Shown here: positions 16,609-24,004 of the stretch, in pieces
How positions within the stretch are numbered: the stretch's first letter is position 1
How the letters are laid out: each line of letters begins with the position of its first letter
Origin: Sphingomonas ginsenosidimutans
Lineage (GTDB): Bacteria; Pseudomonadota; Alphaproteobacteria; Sphingomonadales; Sphingomonadaceae
Direction: 5' to 3'
Length of the DNA stretch: 64,000 nucleotides
Assembly: GCF_002374835.1 (NCBI RefSeq)
Contig: NZ_NWVD01000001.1
Location: forward strand, 62,001-126,000
Translations under genes and position numbers: made by a program
Notes under the pieces: generated by a model
Database searches by the model: none
Told to the model about the DNA's origin: nothing
What the model saw: the letters and a program-made list of their open reading frames with translations, nothing else

Positions 16609-17637
16609 ATGACGATAGTGTTGCCGACGACGACCGCGGGCAGCCTGCCCAAGCCATCCTGGCTTGCCCAGCCCGAGACCCTGTGGTCGCCGTGGAAACT
16701 GGAGGGCGAGGAACTGGTCGCGGGCAAGCGGGACGCGCTGCGCCTGGCGGTCGACGACCAGCGGCAGGCGGGTATCGATATTCTGGGCGACGGGGAGCAG
16801 ACCCGCCAGCATTTCGTGACGACCTTCATCGAGCATCTCGACGGCGTCGACTTCGAGAAGCGCGAGACGGTGCGTATCCGCAATCGCTACGATGCCAGCG
16901 TGCCGACGGTCGTCGGCGCCGTCTCGCGCCCGAAGCCGGTGTTTGTCGACGACGCGCGCTTCCTGCGTGCGCAGACCGATCGACCGATCAAGTGGACGCT
17001 GCCCGGGCCGATGACGATGATCGACACCCTGTACGACGGACATTACCGGAGCCGAGAGAAGCTGGCCTGGGAGTTTGCCCGAATCCTCAACGAGGAAGCG
17101 CGCGAGCTGGAGGCGGCCGGGGTCGATATCATCCAGTTCGACGAACCCGCCTTCAACGTCTTCTTCGACGAGGCGAACGACTGGGGCATCGCGACGCTGG
17201 AGCGCGCGGCCGAGGGGCTGAAGGCCGAGACCGCGGTCCACATCTGCTACGGCTATGGCATCAAGGCCAATACCGACTGGAAGAAGACCCTAGGTTCCGA
17301 ATGGCGCCAGTATGAGGGAACCTTCCCGAACCTCCAGAGGTCGAAGATCGATATCATCTCGCTGGAGTGCCAGAATTCGCGCGTGCCGATGGACCTGATC
17401 GAGCTCATCCGCGGAAAGAAGGTGATGGTCGGCGCGATCGACGTCGCGACGGGTACGATCGAGACACCGGAGCAGGTCGCCGAAACGCTGCGCCATGCGC
17501 TGCGCTTCGTCGATGCCGACAAGCTCTACCCGGCCACCAATTGCGGCATGGCGCCGCTGTCGCGCGAGGTCGCCCGTGGCAAGCTGAAGGCCCTGGGTGC
17601 GGGTGCGGCGATCGTCCGCAAGGAACTGGCCGCCTGA
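16609..17637 (+). CDS. mesD: MetE C-terminal-like, folate-independent methionine synthase (MesD type)
   Basis: 342 residues, about the size of only the catalytic C-terminal half of MetE (~750 aa). The N-terminal folate-binding half is absent. It starts TTTAGSLPKPSWLAQPETLW, like the MetE C-domain, and keeps zinc-ligand motifs in VHICYGYGIK and in PATNCGMAPLSREVARGKL. The middle segment DIIQFDEPAFN is also conserved. It is expected to transfer a methyl group to homocysteine without methyl-tetrahydrofolate; the natural donor is unknown. It lies in an operon with mesX under the riboswitch, with AAGGA before the ATG. Confidence 0.85.
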   Translation: MTIVLPTTTAGSLPKPSWLAQPETLWSPWKLEGEELVAGKRDALRLAVDDQRQAGIDILGDGEQTRQHFVTTFIEHLDGVDFEKRETVRIRNRYDASVPTVVGAVSRPKPVFVDDARFLRAQTDRPIKWTLPGPMTMIDTLYDGHYRSREKLAWEFARILNEEARELEAAGVDIIQFDEPAFNVFFDEANDWGIATLERAAEGLKAETAVHICYGYGIKANTDWKKTLGSEWRQYEGTFPNLQRSKIDIISLECQNSRVPMDLIELIRGKKVMVGAIDVATGTIETPEQVAETLRHALRFVDADKLYPATNCGMAPLSREVARGKLKALGAGAAIVRKELAA

Positions 17638-17783
17638 ACGACAACGGCGTGGCCATCGTCGAGAGAGATACCGCCCGAACCCGCGCCGCGGCCGGTGCGA
17701 ATGACGCTCTTTGTGGAGCCGCGCCGAAACGCCTATGAGAAGGGGGCGCGTCAGCCGTCCTTCCACCGTAACTCGTCCAGGTC

Positions 17784-18698
17784 ATGCAAGCCGATCCCAA
17801 CGACGTCCACCGCCGCGAACTGCCGCCGCTGACGGCGCTGGTCAGCTTTCTTGCGGCGGTCGAGACGAGCAGCTTTTCCCGTGCGGCGCAGCGCATGTCG
17901 TTGACCCAGAGCGCGATCAGCCGGCAGATCGCCCTGCTGGAGGGGTGGCTCGGCGTCGCCCTGTTCGAGCGCCGGGGGCGGCGGGTCGCTCCGACCCCGG
18001 CGGCGATCGCTTACGCCGAAGCGGTGGCGCCGGCGGTCGAGCAGTTGCGCAGCGCCACCCGACGGCTGCTGACCCCGGTGGCGGATCGGGCGCTGACCAT
18101 CGCGACATTGCCCAGTTTCGGGATGCGATGGCTCGCGCCGCGCCTGCCCGGCTTGAGCGCTCGCCACCCGGACCTGCTGGTAAATATCGCGGCGCGATCC
18201 CACCCCTTCGACTTTGCGGAGGAGCGGTTCGACGCCGCGATCCACTTCGGTCTGCCGGACTGGCCGGGCGCCGAACATGCGCTGCTGTTCCACGAAGATG
18301 TCGCGCCCGTCTGTTCGCCCGATTGGTTGGCACGCCATCCGGTGGTTCAGCCGGCCGACCTGCTGGCGCACACGCTTCTGTCGCTACAGTCGCGGCCGGC
18401 GGCCTGGGCCGACTGGTTCGCCGCCGCCGGGCTGGCCGACGCGGCGATCGGTCAGGGGCCGGTCTACGAACATTTCCTGATGCTGGCGCATGCCGCGGCA
18501 GCGGGCATGGGCATGGCACTGATCCCGACATTCCTGATCCGGCCCGAACTGGCGTCGGGCGCGCTGGTGATGCCGATGGACGTCACCATGCGCGGGCCGG
18601 AGGCCTATTACCTCGTCTGGCCGCGCGATCACGGCGACGGCCCGCTGTTCGACCGCTTCCGCCGCTGGCTGCTGCACGAAGCCGCGGCGGAAGCGTGA
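17784..18698 (+). CDS. LysR family transcriptional regulator (GcvA-like)
   Basis: 304 residues. The winged HTH at ~18-75 reads ALVSFLAAVETSSFSRAAQR, LTQSAISRQIALLEGWLGVA, FERRGRRVAPT. The substrate-binding domain shows FAEERFDAAIHFGLPDWPGA, typical of the GcvA/AmpR branch. It lies 146 bp after mesD on the same strand and ends 3 bp before the convergent TonB receptor gene. Neither neighbour is divergent, so the target cannot be inferred from position. Confidence 0.88.
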   Translation: MQADPNDVHRRELPPLTALVSFLAAVETSSFSRAAQRMSLTQSAISRQIALLEGWLGVALFERRGRRVAPTPAAIAYAEAVAPAVEQLRSATRRLLTPVADRALTIATLPSFGMRWLAPRLPGLSARHPDLLVNIAARSHPFDFAEERFDAAIHFGLPDWPGAEHALLFHEDVAPVCSPDWLARHPVVQPADLLAHTLLSLQSRPAAWADWFAAAGLADAAIGQGPVYEHFLMLAHAAAAGMGMALIPTFLIRPELASGALVMPMDVTMRGPEAYYLVWPRDHGDGPLFDRFRRWLLHEAAAEA

Positions 18699-18701
18699 GG
18701 G

Positions 18702-21479
18702 TTACAGCGGCCTGCCGCCGGTCTTCCACGTCAGTTGCAGCGCGAACGCCCGTCCGACGCCGTCAAACCACGAAATGTCGTAATAGGGGTAGGAGGCATA
18801 GGTCGGGTCGAACACCGGCGCCTGGTCGAACAGGTTGGTGACGGTCCCGGTGACGCGCAGCCGCTCGTTCAGGTCGTAGCGCGCCGACAGATTGAACAGG
18901 TAGCTGGCCTTGATATACGCGTCCTGATCGTAATTGGGCAGCTTGCCCAGCCGCATTCCGGTGAGCGTCGTCGAGAAGTCGCCCAGGCTCCACGTCAGGC
19001 TGGCGGTGCCCTTCTCACGCGGGATGTCGTAATTGCTGTCGACCGCGAACTGGTTGATGACCGGATCGCCGGGGTACTGACGCACCGTGTGGTTGAAGAC
19101 ATAGGTGTAGCCGCCTGACAGCGTGAATTCGCCGATCGCGGCGGTCGGCAGGCGGAAATTGGCGGCCACGTCGATGCCGTCGGTGGTTTCCTCCGCGACG
19201 TTGATCGGGTTGACCCGCACCGCCTGCAACTGCCCGGCCAGCGCGCCGCTGGTGTAGCGCTGGACGCGGGCGATGGCATCCTGGCAGGTCGGCGACGACG
19301 GATCGGCCCCGCCGCCGGCGCGACAGGTCGATTCCGCGCGCAGCAGCGCGTCGATGCTGAGGTCGCGGACCTGATCCTTCATCTTCACCCGGAAGTAATC
19401 GACCGACAGGTCGAGCCGGTTCGACGGCTGCCACACGACACCGGCGTTGAGCGACGTCGAGGTTTCGGGCTTGAGCTGACGATTGCCGGTCTTGCGGGCG
19501 ATGATCGTCTGGTCGGAATAGCTGCAGTCGCCGATCGTCTCGTCCGGCTCCTCCACCCGGCACAGATAGTAATCGGTGGCCGACGGGTGGGTGTTGCCCG
19601 GGCCGCGGAAGACATAGTTCAGATCGGGCGCGCGGAAGCCGGTGCCATAGGCGGCGCGCAGCAGCAGCCGCTTGGTCGGGCGCAGTTCGCTGCCGATATT
19701 GTAGGTGAACCGGCCGAAGGTGTTGTCCGCGATGTGGAAGGAATCGTACCGGCCGGCGGTGCTCAGCTGCAGGAACGACAGCACCGGCACGCGGAATTCG
19801 TAGCCCAGGCCCCAGCGGCTGCGCGATCCGCTACCGTCCGAATCGACCAGCCCGACGTAGTAATTGGTCAGCGTCAGCGGATCGGGGCGAAGGTCGTAAC
19901 CCTGTTTGCCCACCTCCGCGATGAAGGCGGCGCCGACCGGGCCGGCGGGCAGCTGGAACAGGTTGGTCGTGTTGAGCGAGCCGGCCAGCGTGTCGGTCCA
20001 CGACCGCGGGCGATAGAGCGAGTCGACCGAGATCGAGCGATACTCCTCCGGCGTCAGCGGCTTGTAGAGGCGGCGCACGTCGGCGTTGAAGATCGCATAG
20101 CCAGTGGCCGGATCGACGCCCTGCTGCTGCCCCAGGAACAGCGCGTTCGATTTCGAGATGACGATTTCGGGGAAGGTGACGCGCGAATCATATTGCGCGT
20201 GGTTGAACGACACCTCGTACTTCCAGCGACCCTTGTCGCCGAACTCGCCGCGGATGCCCGGCGTGATGTTGAAGGTGATCGACCGGTTGCGGGTCATGCC
20301 GTTTTCGAACCCGCCGATTTCCTCCGGCGTGAACTGGCGCGTCCAGTTGTCGAGTTGCAACCCGCTGTCGGTCGCGTCGGGTGCGAGATTGGGGTTGAAG
20401 AAGGTGCCTTCCTCATTCCCGTCAGGAGACACGTAATACCAGCTCTTGACCCGGCGAAACAGTTTCAGCTTCGAATAGCTGAACTGAAGGTCGGCAAACA
20501 GCTCGGCCCCGCCGCCCAGGTCGTAGCCCATCGAGCTGTACGCGGTGACCGATTTGCGGTCCGAAATCATCGTGCCGTAGGCGACCGATTCGTTGCTGCC
20601 GCAGAACTGCCCGTAGCGGCGGCGATTGGCGTAGTAGATCGTGCCCTGGTTGAGCGACGACAGCGCGCTGCACGTGGCCTGCCCCGGATCGATATAGTTG
20701 GAGTCTTCGTCCGACCGCAGGAACGTGCGCTGCGCCAGCGGCGTCGCGGTGGTGGGATTGTCGGCGGTCGAATCCTGGCGCTCGCGCTGATACTGCCACA
20801 GCGGACGCTGGTTCAGCAGCTCGATGCCCACGACACCATGGAACCGGCCGGTGTCCCAGCCGGTCGTCGCCATCAAGCGGTACGCCTCAGCCCCGCCATG
20901 CTGGGTGTCGTTGTAGCGCAGGTCGATGCGCGTGCCGTCCGCCTTGGTCTTCAGCTGGAAATTGACGACGCCGGCGATCGCATCGGACCCGTAGATCGCC
21001 GAGGCGCTGCCGCTCAGCACCTCGACCCGTTCGATCAGGCCGACCGGGATGTTCGAGATGTCGGTGAAGTTGCTGTTGCCCTGGAACGGCAGCGGGAAAT
21101 CGGCGATGCGCCGCCCGTTGACCAGCACCAGTGTGTGGTTCGGGCCGAGCCCGCGCAGGTCGACCTGCTGCGCGCCGGGGCTGAAGCTGGCGCCGGACGC
21201 GCTCTGCTGTCCCTGTGTCTCGCCGCCGTTCTGCGTCACGCCGCGCAGCACATCGGGGACGCTCTGGAAGCCGCCGCGAAGGATGTCGTCGGCCGTAATG
21301 ACGGTGACTGGCGCCGGGCCTTCCTTCTGCACGCGCGGGATGCGCGAGCCGAGGATCACGATCTCTTCCGATGCGGTGTCCGCCGGGGCGCTGCCGGGCA
21401 GTTCCTGCGCCATCGCGCTGCCCGCCATCGCCATCATCCCAGCGCCCGCCAGCCAGCGTGCGACCCCATAGCCCCGCAT
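18702..21479 (-). CDS. TonB-dependent outer-membrane receptor (cyanophycinase-linked)
   Basis: 925 residues. The ATG at 21479 starts MRGYGVARWLAGAGMMAMAG and a cleavage site after SAMA; GGGGAG lies ~7 bp upstream, while an in-frame TTG at 21494 lacks this. A TonB-box-like EEIVILGSR is followed by the plug domain (VTVITADDILRGGFQSVPDV, VDLRGLGPNHTLVLVNGRRI) and a long beta-barrel ending ALQLTWKTGGRPL. It is divergent from the exported cyanophycinase/isoaspartyl peptidase fusion with ~118 bp between starts, so it probably takes up peptide products of that enzyme or the polymer itself. Confidence 0.9.
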   Translation of the reverse strand: MRGYGVARWLAGAGMMAMAGSAMAQELPGSAPADTASEEIVILGSRIPRVQKEGPAPVTVITADDILRGGFQSVPDVLRGVTQNGGETQGQQSASGASFSPGAQQVDLRGLGPNHTLVLVNGRRIADFPLPFQGNSNFTDISNIPVGLIERVEVLSGSASAIYGSDAIAGVVNFQLKTKADGTRIDLRYNDTQHGGAEAYRLMATTGWDTGRFHGVVGIELLNQRPLWQYQRERQDSTADNPTTATPLAQRTFLRSDEDSNYIDPGQATCSALSSLNQGTIYYANRRRYGQFCGSNESVAYGTMISDRKSVTAYSSMGYDLGGGAELFADLQFSYSKLKLFRRVKSWYYVSPDGNEEGTFFNPNLAPDATDSGLQLDNWTRQFTPEEIGGFENGMTRNRSITFNITPGIRGEFGDKGRWKYEVSFNHAQYDSRVTFPEIVISKSNALFLGQQQGVDPATGYAIFNADVRRLYKPLTPEEYRSISVDSLYRPRSWTDTLAGSLNTTNLFQLPAGPVGAAFIAEVGKQGYDLRPDPLTLTNYYVGLVDSDGSGSRSRWGLGYEFRVPVLSFLQLSTAGRYDSFHIADNTFGRFTYNIGSELRPTKRLLLRAAYGTGFRAPDLNYVFRGPGNTHPSATDYYLCRVEEPDETIGDCSYSDQTIIARKTGNRQLKPETSTSLNAGVVWQPSNRLDLSVDYFRVKMKDQVRDLSIDALLRAESTCRAGGGADPSSPTCQDAIARVQRYTSGALAGQLQAVRVNPINVAEETTDGIDVAANFRLPTAAIGEFTLSGGYTYVFNHTVRQYPGDPVINQFAVDSNYDIPREKGTASLTWSLGDFSTTLTGMRLGKLPNYDQDAYIKASYLFNLSARYDLNERLRVTGTVTNLFDQAPVFDPTYASYPYYDISWFDGVGRAFALQLTWKTGGRPL

Positions 21480-21597
21480 TATAATACTCCCCAATCATAC
21501 CCCGTTACGCAATCATAATGGCATGGACTTTCGTCAAATTGGAATATAAAAATAGCACATTGAGCGTGCGATCTGTTGTTTTGATGGGAGTGTGGCC

Positions 21598-23565
21598 TTG
21601 CGGCACGGCGTGTTAGGCATCGCATTGATATGTGCGGGAACCGCATCGGCTGTTCCGGCGATGGCGGAGCCGCGGGGCACGCAGCAGCCGGCGGCGGTCG
21701 CGGGCGCGCGCTTCTTCGTGACCGGCGATCCGGCGAAACCGCGCCGCGCCGCTCCGTCGCAGGCGCTGATGCTGCTGGGCGGCGGCGACTGGGACAGCCA
21801 GGCGTTCCAATGGTTCGCGAAGAAGGCCGGATATGGCCATATCCTGATCCTGCGCGCGTCGGGCGATGGGGAGGGCGGGCGCGAGATGTTCGCCGAGATG
21901 GCGGGGGTCGCGTCGGTATCGACGATCCTGTTCACCGATCGCGCCGCCTCCACCGATCCGCGCGTGCTGGCCGCCATCGCGAAGGCCGACGGCATCTTCC
22001 TGGCCGGTGGCGACCAGGCGAAGTACGTCCGCTTCTGGCAGGGGACGCCGGTTGCGCGCGCGCTGGACGCGCATGTCGCGGCGGGCAAGCCGATCGCCGG
22101 CACCAGCGCCGGCCTCGCGGTGCTGGGCGGCACCGCTTATGGCGCGATGGACGGCGGCAGCATCGATTCGTTCAGGGCGCTGTCCGACCCGATGGGCGAT
22201 GCGGTGACACTGGTGCGCGATTTCCTGCACATGCCGCACCTGGCCCATGTCGTCACCGATACGCATTTCAACCAGCGCGACCGGCTGGGCCGGTTGATCG
22301 CGTTTGTCGCGAAGGCGCGGGCATCGGGCGATCCGCAGGCGATCGGGCTGGGGGTCGATGAAAAGGGCGCGTTGTGCGTCGATGCCGATGGGCAGGCGGT
22401 CTATCGCGGGCCGGCGAACACCCATGCCTGGCTGGTCCAGCCGCAGGGCGTGCCCGCGCTGGTGCCGGGCAAGCCGCTCGACTGGGCGAACATCCGCATC
22501 ACCGGCATCGCCCCGGGCGGCACGATCGACCTCGATACGCTGGCGGTGCCGCGGCCCGCGTTCGTCGGCACGGCGAAGGTGGTGGCGGGCAAGCTAATCG
22601 ACGCGCCGCTGCCGCCGGGCGGGCATTGGTCGCTGGCGATCCATGGCGGGGCGGGGGTGATCCCCCGGGGGGCGCTGACGCCCGAACGGGAGCGCGCCTA
22701 TCGCGCGGGGCTGAACGCCGCGCTCGCCGCCGGATCGGCGGTGCTGGCGAAGGGTGGCACCAGCCTGGACGCAGTCGAGGCGGCGGTGCGCGTGCTGGAG
22801 GACGATCCGCATTTCAACGCCGGGCGCGGTGCGGTGTTCGACGCGGAGGGAAAGAACCAGCTGGACGCCGCGATCATGGACGGCGCGACGTTGCGCGCGG
22901 GCGCGGTCGCGGGGGTCGGCACGACGAAGAACCCGGTCATGCTGGCCCGCGCGGTGATGGAACACAGCCGCCACGTTCTGCTGAGCGGGGCGGGCGCCGA
23001 TCAGTTCGCGCGCGAACAGGGGGTGGAGCAGGTCGACCCTGCCTATTTCCGTACCGACAAGCGGTGGCAGGAATATCTGTCATGGAAGCGCGATGAGGAG
23101 CACGCCGCGCTCGATCCGACGCACCGTTACGGCACGGTCGGCGCGGTGGCACGCGACCAGCGCGGGCATCTGGCGGCCGCGACCTCGACCGGCGGGCTGA
23201 CCGGCAAGCGCTGGGGACGGATCGGCGATACGCCGATCATCGGCGCGGGCACCTATGCGATGGACAAGACCTGCGCGGTGTCGGCCACCGGCACCGGCGA
23301 ATTCTTCATCCGCCAGGTCGCCGCGCGCCAGGTCTGCGACCGGATACAGTGGAGGGCGCAGGACGTCGCCACCGCCGCAAGCGCCACGATCGGCGAGGTG
23401 GGCGAGATCGGAGGCGACGGCGGGCTGATCGCGATGGACGGTGACGGCCACATCGCCTTTGCGATGAACAGCGACGGCATGTATCGTGGTAGCGTATCGG
23501 ATGACCAATCCCCACGTACCGCCATCTATGCGGGAGAAACGGATGTCGGCCGACGCCCCGAGTAA
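21598..23565 (+). CDS. exported cyanophycinase / isoaspartyl peptidase fusion
   Basis: 655 residues with a signal peptide (MRHGVLGIALICAGTASAVP). Residues ~35-325 are a peptidase S51 cyanophycinase domain: LLGGGDWDSQAF, IFLAGGDQAKYV, nucleophile Ser170 in IAGTSAGLAVLGG, and DTHFNQRDRLGRL. Residues ~343-650 are an Ntn-hydrolase isoaspartyl peptidase/asparaginase: LAIHGGAGVIPRG, NAGRGAVFD, and the autocatalytic Thr513 in HRYGTVGAVA. Together the domains would cleave cyanophycin to beta-Asp-Arg (or -Lys) dipeptides and then to free amino acids. TTG at 21598 is preferred because GGGAG (21586-21590) is 7 bp away; GTG at 21592 is only 1 bp from it. The two functions are usually separate genes. Confidence 0.88.
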   Translation: MRHGVLGIALICAGTASAVPAMAEPRGTQQPAAVAGARFFVTGDPAKPRRAAPSQALMLLGGGDWDSQAFQWFAKKAGYGHILILRASGDGEGGREMFAEMAGVASVSTILFTDRAASTDPRVLAAIAKADGIFLAGGDQAKYVRFWQGTPVARALDAHVAAGKPIAGTSAGLAVLGGTAYGAMDGGSIDSFRALSDPMGDAVTLVRDFLHMPHLAHVVTDTHFNQRDRLGRLIAFVAKARASGDPQAIGLGVDEKGALCVDADGQAVYRGPANTHAWLVQPQGVPALVPGKPLDWANIRITGIAPGGTIDLDTLAVPRPAFVGTAKVVAGKLIDAPLPPGGHWSLAIHGGAGVIPRGALTPERERAYRAGLNAALAAGSAVLAKGGTSLDAVEAAVRVLEDDPHFNAGRGAVFDAEGKNQLDAAIMDGATLRAGAVAGVGTTKNPVMLARAVMEHSRHVLLSGAGADQFAREQGVEQVDPAYFRTDKRWQEYLSWKRDEEHAALDPTHRYGTVGAVARDQRGHLAAATSTGGLTGKRWGRIGDTPIIGAGTYAMDKTCAVSATGTGEFFIRQVAARQVCDRIQWRAQDVATAASATIGEVGEIGGDGGLIAMDGDGHIAFAMNSDGMYRGSVSDDQSPRTAIYAGETDVGRRPE

Positions 23566-24004
23566 TCCCAGCAGCTCGAAGCGCGAACTGGACGCTCGAT
23601 TGCTGGCACTGTTGCGGCAGGATTCGCGCGTTCCGGTGTCGGAACTGGCGCATGTGCTGAATGTGTCGCGCGCGCACGTCTATGCCAGCATCTCACGCAT
23701 GGAGCAGGACGGGACGATCGACGGGTACACCGTGCGCCTCGGCGAGGCCTATGAACGGCGCACCGTGCGCGCGCACGTCATGATGACGTCGCATCCCAAG
23801 CTGATGGTCGAAACGCAGGAGGCGCTGGCGGCGATCCCGGAGCTGACCGGGCTGCACGCCATCGCGGGCGAGTATGACATGATCGCGATCGTCGAGGCGT
23901 CCAGCCTGGAGCGGCTGAACGATGTGATTGACGCGATCGGCATGATGCCGGGGATCGACCGCACCACCTCCGCGGTGATCCTCGCCACCCGGTTGCGGCG
24001 CTAG
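23543..24004 (+). CDS. Lrp/AsnC family transcriptional regulator
   Basis: 153 residues. The N-terminal HTH (~10-60) reads LDARLLALLRQDSRVPVSEL then VSRAHVYASISRMEQDGTID, and the C-terminal RAM/effector domain contains LTGLHAIAGEYDMIAIVEAS. The ATG at 23543 has GGGAGA 5 bp upstream and lies inside the last codons of the fusion peptidase gene (23-bp overlap), so the two are co-translated. Lrp/AsnC proteins sense amino acids, so this one probably reads arginine, aspartate or lysine released by the neighbouring enzymes. Its 3' end overlaps the convergent ydiJ gene by 4 bp. Confidence 0.9.
   Translation: MSADAPSNPSSSKRELDARLLALLRQDSRVPVSELAHVLNVSRAHVYASISRMEQDGTIDGYTVRLGEAYERRTVRAHVMMTSHPKLMVETQEALAAIPELTGLHAIAGEYDMIAIVEASSLERLNDVIDAIGMMPGIDRTTSAVILATRLRR

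Noticed and set aside
19587..21518. 643-residue open frame on the plus strand
   Set aside because: Antisense shadow of the first TonB receptor, which has clear plug and barrel motifs on the minus strand.
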